Source: Trileptium ribeirensis
Lineage: Eukaryota; Nematoda; Enoplea; Enoplida; Thoracostomopsidae
Direction: 5' to 3'
Length of the DNA: 64,000 nt
Assembly (NCBI GenBank): GCA_030248225.1
Contig: JASANE010001663.1
Location: forward strand, 1-64,000
Numbering within the stretch: the first letter of the stretch is position 1; each line of letters starts with the position of its first letter. The position numbers and the translations under genes were made by a program. Shown here piece by piece: positions 33,831 to 46,618 of the stretch. A model generated the notes under the pieces. That model ran no database searches. It worked only from the letters and a program-made list of their open reading frames with translations, and was not told the DNA's origin.

Positions 33831-35510
33831 CTTTTAGCCCGCAAGTGGTATAGAATGCGTCGCATAAGCTTAAATTTGATGGCTTTAGTCAGTTTTTGTT
33901 AAAACAACTAAAATATGTGATATCACTACCGCTTTCACACATTTTTGAACAATCATTTGTGCAGCGCGTTTTATCAAAAGCGTGGTTACAAACGAACGTT
34001 GTGCCAGTATACAAAAAAGGATATTCAAGTGAACCTTTGAACTATCGTGCTATTTCTTTATTGTACTGTTGTTGTAAAGTAATGGAAACCATAATATGTG
34101 ATTCTCTGAAATCACACTTGCAACAAAACAGCTTGATATCACCTAAGCAACACGGCTTTGTGTTCAAAAAATCTATTTGTACTCAACTGTTGGAAAATGT
34201 ACATGAGTGGTCGGTTGCTCTGGATTCTAAAAAGGATGTAGATATAGTATATATTGACTTTGCAAAAGCGTTTGATACTGTATATATCTCAAGTTAAATT
34301 AATCCACAAACTGCCTTCGTTTAGTGTTACTGGGACGCTACTAAGATTTTTAAAACCGTTTCTGGATAACAGACAATTGCGAGTGAAACTTGACAACACT
34401 TTGTCTCAACCACGAAATGTCATATCTGGTGTACTGCAAGGTAGCGCTGTTCGACCCATTTTATTTTTGTTATATATTAATGATGTAACATCTTGTTTAA
34501 ACAATGTTAAACAACAAAGATTATGTTAAGATATATATTATCTTTGATAAGAACGATAACTGTTCTCAGGTATCAATGCAAAACGCACTTAACCTACTGT
34601 CGAACTGGTCTTCCGATTGGCAGCTTGCCATATCACCATCAAAGTTTGGAGTTTTGTATCTTGGTAAAAATAATCCAAAAGTACACTATAGTATAAATGG
34701 CGTTGACTTGCCCACTTTGCATCAAGTAAAAGATTTGGGTGTAACAGTTAATTATGATCTAAACTTTAAATATCATATAAATGTAATCATTTTCAAGGCG
34801 TATCGTATTACTAACATGCTATTTCGTGGTTTTATAAACTGTGACCCACAGGCCTTACTGCTTTGTTATAAATACTATATTCGACCTCTTTTGGAATATT
34901 CATCGTCAGTCTGGTCACCCACATCCCTAATGGAGATAGACAAAATTGAACGCGTACAGAGATATTTTAGTCGAAGACTAAATTATAGAAACAACGGTGC
35001 TCCTATAAGTTACAAAGAGCGCCTAAGACTTTACTACCTTGAACCCTTAGAGTTGCGGCGTCTGCGAGCTGACCTCTGCATGATTTTTAAATGTCTGAAC
35101 GGAGATGTAAATGCTTGTCAAATCCTTTTGGCCTCGCAAAATACCAGTACACGAGGAAAAGCTTAAACTTGTAAAACGTAAGTGGCACACCAATACAGCA
35201 AGAAATAACTTTGCTCTGCGGCATGTTGATACATGGAACTGTTTACCTAGCTCAGTCGTATGTTCAGCGAATTTTAGAACTTTTAAGAATCAGTTGAAAA
35301 AGGACATAAACTTGAATCGATATCTCTACTATAACCGGAACTTAGGTTAGATGTAAGAGTAGGACTCGTCCCCCTTTCTAACCATTTTATTGAATATTCT
35401 AGGTTGCTGCAGTTCATACTTCAAATTTATTATCGACTATTTCGTTGTGCCATGTATATTTGTATGCACGTAATGTTGATGCTCAATAAACTTTGACTTG
35501 GACAGTGTGA
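33831..35510 (+). pseudogene. LINE G, reverse transcriptase and C terminus
   Basis: Most of the pre-RT region is deleted. The RT starts with ISLPLSHIFEQSFVQRVL, then VVPVYKKGYSSEPLNYRAIS. QHGFVFKKSICTQLLENVHEW leads to motif A (DIVYIDFAKAFDTVYIS, ends about 34,297). After a shift it has FLDNRQLRVKLDNTLSQ and [19 protein letters not shown]. Motif C is lost (NKDYVKIY replaces FADDVKIY, about 34,515). The frame at 34,504-35,166 carries LSNWSSDWQLAISPSKFGVLYLG, IRPLLEYSSSVWSPTSLMEID and YLEPLELRRLRADLCMIFKCL. The last frame ends KDINLNRYLYYNRNLG (35,350). 3' sequence with an aataaa lies near 35,488. Confidence 0.85.
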
Positions 35511-35904
35511 ATTTGTTTATAAAGTGTTATTATAATTAGCTCGATTGCAAAATTTTTGTAAATTAATTTTCATCGCTGGTTATGTTGAACATAACTTATT
35601 AACAGGTCTTTTTAGCGATACTAACTATATATTTGTAGTTCTAAATAAGAAGTCTAAATGGACGCAAAATATTATTTAACACAACTAACGAACAAGCCTT
35701 ACCGCGAAAGTAAATGGTTTACGTGATGCTCACCATCTTTAATTTAGCGATAAGCAAACTTTGATTAACACATCACTTTTCAATACGCCAGTGACCAACC
35801 AACACGCATCAGAATCAATTTTGTAATTTCAGACATTTCAGACATGCCCCATTCTTTGCTTCGAAAAATTTGCAGAAGCTATTAATCTAAGCAGTAAGAC
35901 AAAT
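35511..35904. other. No recognisable feature
   Basis: AT-rich spacer between two LINE remnants. Confidence 0.5.
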
Positions 35905-36480
35905 TGCATGGAAGTCCTCCGTGTGGTCAATGCAGGCTGCACTATTTACGTACCAACGTACACCTTTACGCTACGGGCATATTTTACGTACATCCGACCG
36001 CTTCTTGAATATGCTTCTCCAGTGTGGTTACCTTGTTACTTAGGCGACATTGATATATTGGAGCGAGTTCAACAATATTTTACTCGCCGGGTTTTTAGTA
36101 GGCTCAGAAGGGAAGGAAAGTCATATCCTCAGCGACTTGAAAAGTTAAAATTGGAACAACTTGAATTAAAACGCCTAACCACGACCTAGAAATGGTTTAT
36201 AAAATTATTTTCAGAAACATAGATGCATGTGAAAACTTTTTCGCTTGTTCTGGCATATTGCACACTCGTGGACATTCTAAAAAGCTCTTAAAAATTCAAA
36301 ACGAACATTATGAAACATTCCTTCACCGTCCGTGTTATCGATGTATGATGGAACTCACTGCCTGAGTTCATTGACAACAAACCGCTGGTTAATACCCAAG
36401 CTGCAAATCATTCAAATTTTTATTAAAACAAGTAAATTTTGACCACTTTTTGCGATATAATAGAAACTTTAACAGTGTTT
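35905..36480 (+). pseudogene. CR1-like LINE C-terminal fragment
   Basis: AYFTYIRPLLEYASPVWLP is followed by GDIDILERVQQYFTRRVFSRL and LEKLKLEQLELKRLT. Decayed downstream sequence includes CTLVDILKS. Only the final domain is left. Confidence 0.8.
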
Positions 36481-36930
36481 GAAATAACCCCTGAATGACA
36501 TTTCCATATTTGTGTTGTAATGTATATATTGTATTTTATTTATAACTTCTCTTGATTTAGAAACCAGTTGTTAGTGCAGCAATGCCTTACTGATTTTTTT
36601 ATTTTATGATTGTCGGGTATCGCTTGTATGTCGCCCAAATGATAGTGTCACTTTTCACAAGATGGGTTAAAGGCGTGCAAGTTGTTATCCTTAATTTTCT
36701 TTGTTAAACATTTTTGTTGTTGTTTACTGCCAATGTACCAAGCCGCTGATGTCCGTGTTTTACTATTCATAACTTTGGTTTTCGTTATTTACGTTGAATG
36801 TAATCGGGATATTCGGAAGACAGACACAATTTTTGCAGCACGTAGATGAATTACGTACGTATCGCTATTATTTATGTTATTGTTATCTCGTATAGTTTCG
36901 CGAAGGTTGAATAATGGGTTTATGCCGTTC
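36481..36930. other. No recognisable feature
   Basis: AT-rich. It includes a short ttgttgttg run near 36,713, possibly a LINE tail. Confidence 0.45.
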
Positions 36931-36931
36931 A

Positions 36932-37009
36932 TTATAGCTTAGTTGCTAAAGCACTAGCTTGCGTATCCTAAAGCGGGAGGTCGTGACTTCGAATCCCATC
37001 CCTGCCAAA
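36932..37009 (+). ncRNA. tRNA-like sequence (SINE head or tRNA pseudogene)
   Basis: tagcttagttgctaaagcact fits a D-arm and A box with a gctt/aagc stem. ggaggtcgtgacttcgaatccc is the T-arm and B-box region. The T-arm pairing is broken by at least two mismatches, and the acceptor ends do not pair. A functional tRNA is therefore unlikely. A tRNA-derived SINE or tRNA pseudogene fits better. Confidence 0.5.
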
Positions 37010-38085
37010 CTTTTAAGTCGGCTGCTTTTCACATTCTTTCATCATCCAGCACTTAGCAGTTGGACTTGGCTCAAATGAAAGATTACTGAAATTACAAAAG
37101 TGATAGATATGTAAACAAATATTTGTTGTAAACGGATTCACCCAGCTCCATCCAATAACAGCAAATAAAACTTCAGCCAAAATACATCGCGCTATGTTTG
37201 TTGCTAAAGAATGAAAGAAAATGTATTATTAATACTAAAACTATATATAAAACAGCCCACATTTTTGAAATTCCATAAAACTTGTTTTATATCATACATT
37301 TTATATGTATTATTATGGACATAGTATAATTAATTGTTTATGTATGTTTATCATTTTTACTTAATTATGTGAGCAATATATTGAATATAATATATAAAAT
37401 ATATAATATATAATTATGTATCGTACAGTATCTAATACACAACACAACGGCTCAGTTCTCAACAAATCACTCTCGTTGTAGAACTGACTAACGTGGCGGA
37501 GCAATATGTTTAATAAATGCATATTTCTGTCAATACACGACTATTTTTGTGTTTTACAGTATAATTATTCAGTGCTATTATAATTATTTTTGTTTCAATA
37601 GTTTATTGTTATAACGTTTTGCTGTGCTTTATTAACAAACTCATGCTTTGGTGTACACAAATGCATAACAAACCATGCATTGGTAATAGTGGTTGTATTG
37701 ACATTCGTCAAATCATCAATCTGTCAAAAAATCATTTGTTTTTGTCTGTCCCTTCGTCAGATTGATGATTTTCTCATATCAGAACCGTGGTGGCAGTCAT
37801 CAACTTGAAAAACCAGTATAACTTAAGGGTTTAAAATCTAACCTAATTATTTTACCTTTTAACTTTAACCCAATTGCATTGTGTGGATTTTGCCCCTGGA
37901 TGCACTATATCATGTGAAGAACAAAGCTGAAGAAACAGTCAGTAGACTCTACTCTGGTTAATATATTATTCTGTGTATTTACCAACTCTGGCTACCATAA
38001 ATCGAGGTACTATGACTTTGAAGGTAAAAACAGCAAATAAACTAAATGCGATCCTTATCCAATCAATCATGAAGACCTAGCAGCC
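37010..38085. other. AT-rich, non-coding
   Basis: ATA-rich block at 37,380-37,420. A 14-bp inverted repeat (aaatcatcaatctg at about 37,709-37,722 and cagattgatgattt at about 37,759-37,772) may be a hairpin or the edges of a tiny insertion. Confidence 0.5.
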
Positions 38086-38089
38086 AGCC

Positions 38090-38430
38090 CAGGCGCTTCT
38101 CTGTAGGGACTCCTAAATCTACAACTGGTACACGTCTCTAGTATGCGTTGATTTCGCCGTCAACGAAAATGGATACGCTTTAATCGTCGCTATGCCGCGA
38201 ATGCTCAAAACAAATTGGCGATGATTGGTTCGTCTTGCGATAAATGCGATGCGTGGATCCACTCCTTGTATGCTGTATACGTCCTCAAACCGTATTGGCC
38301 ATCCAAGGCAAATATTCTGCAGTCAGGTGCCAATGCAGATCCGTAGCACCAGCAGCTCTACCAGACGACCGAGTTTTGCCCAATATTTCCTTTTCCGCAC
38401 TTAGTTTTCGTCGAAGCACATTGTACAATT
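38090..38430 (+). pseudogene. Possible LINE ORF1 remnant with PHD-finger core
   Basis: Translation near 38,233 gives SSCDKCDAWIHSLY, which resembles the CDxCDxWxH centre of PHD-type fingers found in ORF1 of some CR1/jockey-like LINEs. Downstream, DDRVLPNISFSALSF resembles the C-x-L-P-N segment that often follows. First and last zinc ligands are not all visible and frames shift. This is a tentative assignment. Confidence 0.4.
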
Positions 38431-40200
38431 AATTGCGTTTAATTGGAATTCAACCAAGCATTTAAATAATTATGAAATCAGTACCAATCAATTAATTGGG
38501 CCAATTAATTGCAATTAAAGTTTCACAAATTAATTTTTAATCACAAATCAGGTGAAAATTGGCAAAAATTGGAAAAAATTTTGAGTAGCAAAAAGTTTCG
38601 AAAATTTATATCCCCCACCCGTGAGGATCCCCCTGCCGACCCCGGCTGATCCTCTCCGGGGACCTCAGACCTTGAGCATGTATGATTATAATTACCGTTG
38701 GATTTACTCTAGGTAAAATCATTATCTCACATAACGTTCTTTTGAATGTTTGGGCAACCGTACAGATATGAAGTTAAAATATTTTTAGTGCTCAACTAAG
38801 GTGATAAAAGAGCAGGGATTAGGAGTATTAATTAAAAATTTCACCTTCGCTGTTTCGGAAATTAGGTTTTAATTTGAAATTGCCCGATGACACGGATATT
38901 AAATCTTACACTAGGGGTGTAGCTCGCCGTTGCGGCCTGCCAATATATAAGTTAGGCCATCAACTATTGTCGGCATCGCTTTTTTCCGTTTTCAGCAGTT
39001 TTTGTTCCAGAATATATATATAGGTGCATAGACACATAATAGGATTATCATAGCGCTATTTTTAAATTATTTAAGAAACATTTAGTTTCGAAATTGCATT
39101 TTATAAAAACACATTGTATATTTTTGTATGAACATGTGCTTCACTACTGGGCAGAAAAAGTTACCAAAATAAATTGATACAGGCTGAGCTCGAAATTTTG
39201 GGAGGAGCCACGAACCAGGAGAACCGTGTCGTACAATGTGGAACCGAAAATTCCAGGCCGCCAACCTCTCCAATTAGAAGTCAACAATATATAATTTTGC
39301 CGTATTATGACATATGTAATGTTTTTGAAATGGCTCAACTCAACAGTGATAGCCTCAATGAAAATTCGTAATCCTTACGTTAACACTGTTTTATGGTTAA
39401 ACTAAACATTGTTACATACAGGAACCGTCAGAAGATGATTATTAAATAGTGCACATCCAGCGCTCCGAGGACAGCATCTAGCACTATTATGTGATTTAAT
39501 ATATATACCTTTTCAATTGGTAATACACATAGGTAAGATTTATTTGAAATTTAGCAATGTATCTATTGCAAAGCGGCTTTTTTCCATTATCTTCCACTCC
39601 TCCCGAAGTTGACCAATTTCGATAATAGCGATTATTTTAGTTTCATTCGAGTCAGATCGACGAGGCGGTTCATATGTAATATGTAAATTAACGTCATATT
39701 TATGACAAATATTTTTTTCGATTTTTGAGTCACCAGTGTTACCAATCGATATTAGAAAATTAGACATTAAAAAAATATTTATCCGCAAATGTATAATTTT
39801 ATAAATCATTTGACCCACATTCACAACATGAGTCGAAATAAAAATAAATCCGTCTTTTGGTTTACGAGTTACGCGAAGTTATCTGAAATGACTGACTAAC
39901 CTTTACCCTGAGCCTAAAAGTCTTTAACTAATAAACATTTTCATATGATGCATGCAGCATTAGACTTTAGTGCTATTGTTAGCTCATATGATAGCAAAAC
40001 TTCGTGGAGCGTGCGTTCTCTGAACCACCTTCACGGTGTCGAATAGAACTAAAATCATTGCACTATCTTCAAATTTGATCAATGCCGGGCTGTAGGAGTA
40101 TAATGGAAAAGACGAACGATAACAATATTGTCAAATCAAGTCAATTTACTAGTAAAACAACTATATAAAACGATTATGAATATATAAGCATAATAATTTT
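38431..40200. other. Non-coding stretch with AT-rich palindromes
   Basis: Near 38,428-38,530 the motif aattaattg and its complement recur several times, including caattaattgggccaattaattg. A C-rich stretch sits at 38,610-38,670. Open frames around 39,082-39,824 show no domain. Confidence 0.5.
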
Positions 40201-40204
40201 CACA

Positions 40205-42590
40205 ATAAACTAGTAAATATATAGCTAACAGAATGGGGGAGGTACCTACCACCACTTACATCTGTTATAAGTTGCGATCATATTTTAATGATTTGTTGAG
40301 GTCTACCTGCATTAGTAGTTTTTTGAAAATTTTAACGTTTGCGGCTCCAACGAAGAGCTGTCCGTCCAATGTGTCGGGCAGATTATTCCACTCGCTAATG
40401 GTACCAATGCGGAATGCGTGGCTTAAAACATTGGTTTTTATTTTTGGCTTGCGAAGTCTTGAGCATGTCCACGTGTTCGCATTAAATCATTTGATTGTAA
40501 GTATTTAAAAAGAAATTGGCGTTGGTTTTCACTGAGCAGTTCGAAGATTGTGCAGAGATCAAAACGCAACCTTCGTAGTTCGAGTGAATCAAGGTTCACG
40601 AAAACTAACCTTGTTTTGTAGGGCGCGGGTGACATTTTCGCACGGCTATAAACGCGCCTAGTATAATACCATAGAAAACGTTCAACTATATCTATGTTTC
40701 CTTGGTATACTGGAGACCATACTGGGCTGGAATATTCCAATAATGGGCGCACATGGGTAACATAAGCACGTAGTAAAATATCTATGTTACAAGTTACAAA
40801 ACAACGAAATAACATATTAGATATGCGATAAGCCTTTGAAGTGATGTTTCTGCAATGAGTGTTAAATTTTAGGTCGCTTGTGATTGTGACTTCTAGATCT
40901 TGAATGCATGCTGCTTCCGGCACTATGTTTTCTAACAATGAATAACGAAAATGCCGATGTTTAGGACCAAGATGCAGTACTTGGCATTTTGTTGGGGAGA
41001 TCGCAAGCTGCCACTTAGTGGCCCATTCTTCAACGCCATTCAGTGCGCGCTGCATTTGTAATTTTATATTAATGCTGTTTTGGTAGCATAGCAGCGTATA
41101 GTTTTAGATCATCTGCAAAAACTTTAATATTAATATTGGGATAAATGCTAACAACATCGATGAGATCATTAATATATAGTAGAAATAGTGTAGGGCCCAG
41201 AACGCTTCCTTGAGGTACGCCTGAAAGTACCATTTTCTCAGTGGAAAATGTATTGTTATTTTTTACGCTAAATTTCCTATTTATTAAAAAGTTTTGTAAT
41301 CACGACAAGCAGCAACCAGAAATTCCTAGGCAGCACAGCTTTTGAACCAGTTTCGTGTGTGAAACCGTGTCAAAAGCTTTAGCAAAATCAATATAAACAA
41401 CATCTACAGACGACCCTGTATCAAGGCGCGCAGCCCAGTCATATATACTTTCGATTAGTTGGATCGTTGTGGATCGTTTAGCTACAAAGCCATGTTGATG
41501 CGATGATAAGATATTCGAGCGACGAACAAAATTAACAAGATGCTTTTTCAGTATTCGTTCCATGATCTTGCAACAATTAGAAACCAAAGAGATTGGGCGA
41601 TGGTTTAATGGCTGGTTCGCCTTTTTTAAATAATCCAATTACATCAGCACACCGTCACATGTCTGGTAACATACCATTTACAAAGGATTGTTCAAAGATA
41701 TGTGATAGTGGGATGCTTATGGCGTCCCTAAGCTCGCGAATAAAGTATTGCGTGAATTTGTCTGTAGAATGGCTGTGTTTGGGTTTAATCTCTGAGAGCG
41801 TTAAGTAAACTTTATGCGGGGTGAATGATACCCATGAAAGTTTTTGAAGGTTTTCAGTTGCAAAGACGGTAATACTGCCATCAGATTCAGTGTAAGTACT
41901 TGCAAAGGCATTTGCTAATATTTCGCACTTCGCGGTCTCGTGTGTGGCAAGACTCCCGTTTGCGCATTTTAAGGCGTTAATCGCATCACTGGTAGCGCAT
42001 CGATGCCTAACATAACTATACACTGCTTGTGGATTATCTGACCACAGTATAAGTCTCTATTTTCTACGAATTTTGCAATTGCTTTTTTTACATTGTTTGG
42101 CAATTGCATTGTATGCAGAAATATCGTTTGTTTGTTTGCCCAGTTTCCAGAGCTGGGCCTTTTTCCGCAGAAGTATTTTGATGTGTATGGGGTAATATTT
42201 CTTTGGCGTTCAGATACTTGTCTGTTTTTTCGGCACAAATAATTCACATACATACAACATGATATTGTAAAATAATAGCCACTTATCATTCACAGTAAAT
42301 ACAGAATATAGGAGATCATTCCAATTCAGTGACATTAGAAAGTTCCTTATCTTTTCGAAGTCAGCGTTTTTAAAATAGAAATTTGTTGTGCACGTTACGG
42401 GCTTACTACGTTTACCGCCAGTTATGAGGAAATCGATTGAAAAGTGATCAGAATTGGCAAAGTTTTCTGCACATTTAATGCATGCAAGTTGGAATAGAGC
42501 GTTAGTCAATATCAGATCAAGGGTTTTGCTCTCCCTAGTTGGGAATGATACTACTCGTTTCATTTATTGTTTCAATAAATTCTTTTGAAT
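40205..42590 (-). pseudogene. CR1-like LINE F, EN end to C terminus
   Basis: On the minus strand, in shifted frames, it reads VVSFPTRESKTLDLILTN and NSDHFSIDF (EN end, 42,563-42,400). ANAFASTYTESDGS and LSWVSFTPHKVYLTLSEIK follow, then SHIFEQSFVNGMLPD. RT blocks are NHRPISLVSNCCKIMERI, motif A VDVVYIDFAKAFDTVSH (about 41,400-41,350), [19 protein letters not shown] and intact motif [11 protein letters not shown] (about 41,125-41,096). The C terminus reads WATKWQLAISPTKCQVLHLG and VRPLLEYSSPVWSPVYQG. All RT catalytic residues are present, more than in the other CR1-like copies here. The 5' end runs into the palindrome arm, and matching sequence appears at the right window edge. Confidence 0.87.
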
Positions 42591-42599
42591 TTGGCGTTA

Positions 42600-45007
42600 T
42601 TACACTTTGATTTTTATTCTAATCCAATGTCCCACAGTTTTATACCTAGCCCTTAAAATCGACAGGTATTTGGTAAAAGAAATTGCCGCCAGGTACAAGT
42701 TCCCATTATAGTATAATTCGGATATGTAATATTTTTAAATTGTTATATTTTATAACTATTGCAAAATGGAGATATATATATAATCGAAAACGTAGGTAAA
42801 ACTGTGGCTAACGGCTAGTCGATATGAAACATTAATTTTAGGAAATATCAGTGTGTATTGGACTAACGTTTCTCAAATTTTAGTAAGCGATAAATATGTG
42901 TCAAACTACAGTGTTCTATGTAGAACAACTTCCATAGCCTTTTTTGACAAATTATCTTGCCCGGAAGCTTATTATTCCACGAATGAATAATTAGTGGCTC
43001 AATATGTTACCTATCATTTCAAAGATTACTCTAAACCGATTTAGAATGTATATATTTGAGCATGTGCTAAATTTGCTGGATGATGCTTCCTTGTTGCTCA
43101 AACAGAATTGAATTCTGCCAAAAAATAATGTCCGTCCTTGCCATTCATAAGTAATTGCTGGATTGATGTATTGCGGAAGAATTGCGGTTCAAAAAAAGAA
43201 TTTGTTTGCTCTGCTGTAATGATTTTCTGGCTACATTTTCATAAAACTGCTTCGAAGTGGAGACGGCAGAGACGTCGGTTCCAAAGAAATAGGGACCATT
43301 ATCTGCATGCTAATCCATTTACTGAGAGCAGCAACTTCGCTCTTTATCAATTTTTTTCAGAACAACTATTTTCAGTCAATGGGCCAACGTTAAAAAATTC
43401 CACAGAAAAAAAGTGAAATTTAAAAATCTTGTTTATTGGTTGATCAACGAGAGGCTTATAGTGATATTTAACCCCGGAAACACATTTGGCTTCATTGTTT
43501 TTAAAATTAACCTTGGGTATGCTATATACCCTTGCTGGACAGTGCTAGGTGCTAATGTTTCTAATTGTCGGAACCGAAACTGTCTAATTTTGGTGTTTTT
43601 CAACCTAGTTGTGCGTAGAAAATTAGAACGAGTCCACAGGTTTGTGCTGGTTTGCGGAATTTCTATCAGCATAGTCCATGGAAAATAACGAATAAAACTG
43701 TAATTTCTATTGAAAGTTGTAGTTTTACAAATTAAAACGTTTCCGTCGTTTTGCTCACTGGAGGAAGAAATAAAGGGTTCAGTGGATTTTTGATATGCGC
43801 TAAAAATGGCCTTAATGTCTTTTATTCAAATGATGTAATTGTTTTCGGTTATTAGGGTGGCTTCAAGGAGCTAAATTTGGAACCTCAAAATGGCCACTAA
43901 GCCAGGACTGTTCACGCTCACTCCGGTGCCCATCGATACTAATAAACACCATATTCATAATCAGCACGGCGAGGTGTAGTATATTCACAAAAATAGTAGC
44001 TTTATACTAATTATTCATTGAAAAATAAGCAATTTTTTCAAAATGCTAAAAATAGGCTAACACGCTTTCCTAAAACAGAAGCAAATTCTGATAAATATAT
44101 ATGTCTTGCATCTGAACGATATTAGGTCTTTGAAACAAAAAAATTTTTAATCTACCTATAGTTTATTGGAGAGTTTGACGGAACAAACAGAAGAGTGAAT
44201 CTTACCATTTTACCTTTTGACGAAGACAAAACGTTTGCGCCCTGCCCAATAAAATAACATTTACTAAAAATGAAAAGTATACAAAGAGGTTGCAACCGTC
44301 TCTGCATTGATTCATTCACAATATGTAATAGTCACTTTTATCGCGCTAAGATTTATTTCCGCTGGTCTAAAATTGTCACCCAGTTATCCGTTTTCTGAAA
44401 CATCGACCACCCGGTGAAACAACCAGTGTGAACCTAAGATTAAGATTTAAAATGTATAACTTATCAAATTCATCAATTCAAATTTCGCTAGTAGTGGTCT
44501 TCAAGTTTCACCTCCTATTGTAGCGCAAAATATCCAATTTTTCATCCCCTTTAATACATTTTAGACAAAACTAAATAAAATTAGCATAACTTTGACGCGT
44601 GATGAAACAAAGTATGTTTTGAATCTCGAAAATATTATATACGAATTTTTCCATTGATATCAAATTGGCACATATCTAGGATTAAAAATGTATGCTTCAG
44701 CCAATTTGAAATCCCATGATAGCATTCATACACTGAAAAATATGTTGCAAGAGCACTGCTATATATGGTGGTTGTAATCATATATAAGTGCCGAAGAACT
44801 CCTCTTCTCCAATGATCAAGAAGATCAAAATTTTAAACTAGTAATCGCAAAATTTTCAAAATGTTGTTTAAGTGTGCTTTTTTTTAACACTTGTAGGACC
44901 CAAGGCTTGTCTTATTTTGTGCATAGGACGCAATACAATTATCTAATTCTATACTTTTTATCAAATTCAGCAAATCCCTTAAACCTAAAATAACACATGT
45001 TAACCAT
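42600..45007. other. Left-arm non-coding segment
   Basis: Duplicated in inverted form at about 61,500-63,950. Open frames on both strands near 43,413-43,688 are mirrored in the other arm, with frameshifting differences, so selection for coding is not supported. Confidence 0.5.
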
Positions 45008-45015
45008 CTACACAC

Positions 45016-45169
45016 AGGGGCGTAGCGAGAAAATCCGAACTGGGGGCAGCAATGCTTTCTGGAAGGCACAAAATCCGAACCTGGGGGCACAAAGGCTTTT
45101 TGGAGGGGCACATAGTAAATTCGAACGGGGGGCACGGTCTTCAGTGGCCCTTTCTTGGCGACGCCCCTG
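45016..45169. mobile_element. hAT-like MITE, left-arm copy (154 bp)
   Basis: The ends caggggcgtagc and gacgcccctg are mutually inverted and resemble the ends of the 3.56 kb hAT element (caagggcgtagcc). The interior has tandem-like blocks around aaaatccgaac and gggggca. The flanks are tctacaca and tgagcata. The mirrored copy has cctacaca at the other side, which points to an original 8-bp duplication ctacaca-type. Confidence 0.75.
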
Positions 45170-46609
45170 TGAGCATATATTGGCTAGAGTCAAAATCTAC
45201 TAATGTTGGTGCTACATTCTGCCAAATTGCAGGGTTAATAACTCACTTAGGAGTGAAACAACGAAACCAATGTGTTTAACTGTTTAAAACACTATAATAG
45301 TATCGTTCCCACCCGACAAAGTATAAACTTACTTTAAAAACTTTGGAAGTTTCAATTTTTAAGATTATTTTTAACTGTGGCTCAACAGCTCGAAAATCAC
45401 AGCTCTGACAAAAATATGAACTTCTCGATGAGAAGCTTGTGTTACATGTGGTGGTCTACAAAGTTTATCACTTTTGGCAGACTTATAATGTAAAATGTTG
45501 GTAACCACAAACACCCAAAATTAAAAGTCTCTCAATTGTGATCGGTTTTGTGGAAACTTAGGAAGGTAATTATGGAACAGCATAAATGTAAAAAGCTAGG
45601 AGCCAACTATGTTTCATTGCATGGAATAAACGCGAAAATACGTCCATCTGATGAAGCGTTATGCGACCAACAGTCGGAGAAAATATTTTTTCCCTCATTT
45701 ACAAACCATTTGAGGAAATCTCTGCCTACGTCTCTTTCTATTTCAAACTCAATGTACGAAAATGGCTAAGCAACTATTTGTGAGACACAATTATATTTCA
45801 ATAGAGATACTCAGTATTGCATGAAAGACCCAACATAAAATAATTGATACATATTAATATTTTGCAATAAATAAAAGCAAAAAATGCTAAACTGTGAAAC
45901 CTTCCAGAATTTATTGAGTTTGTTTATTAATTTTCTATTTACTTAGGAATATATAATATGTATTGTTTAAAATGGATACTTTTTAGCTTCCTGATTTTAT
46001 TAGTAATTAGCTTTGTATACTTCCTTTTTCAATATTTACAAAACACATGGCAAATTCACAGCATGGAAGAAATAATGCAATGTCATATGACGTGAAATTC
46101 AACAGTTCAGCTGCAACCGCTACTTGGTCTTTCATTTAAAATATATTTCTCTTTGCCGACAAGATTTGTCATTTAATTATTGTTTTAGTATTTTCGAAAA
46201 GTTATGCTATATCAATTCAGCAATGCCTCATGTATACATATCTAAAAAATACTGTTTGTAATGGCCTATACACTAATTACGGAAGTAACAATGAGTGCTG
46301 TTGGAAAAGGGAGCAGATGTAGTACTGAGATTCTGGTGTCGGTAGCCCCCACCTAGCTATAGGATTTAGTCTAGGGCTTATTTAATGATCTAAAGCTTTG
46401 AATAAGGCTAAGGCTTTGTATATCGAGAGAACGACATGATGGTATTATACTTATGCCCTTCAGGGTTACTTTGCCTTCATTTTTATAATATAGTTTTTAT
46501 ATGCGGAGACTACTGCAACAGTTGCTCGCTGAGATGGTTACGTTTGAAAGAGGTTTTGATTTTGGGGTAATAAATTTGACCGGTTTTGACTTTTCCTGTT
46601 TTAAAAAGT
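45170..46609. other. Left-arm non-coding segment
   Basis: Mirrored by 59,546-61,333, which contains an extra 287 bp (60,149-60,435). No gene seen. Confidence 0.5.
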
Positions 46610-46618
46610 CGAGTTGCG

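Noticed and set aside
43413..43688. 91-codon frame mirrored at 62,806-63,012
   Set aside because: The mirrored copy differs by frame-changing indels, the opposite strand is also open, and no domain is seen. Similarity is due to the palindrome, not coding selection.
45640..45690. Second ctgatga motif considered as a hammerhead core
   Set aside because: No GAAA at suitable distance and no closing stems.
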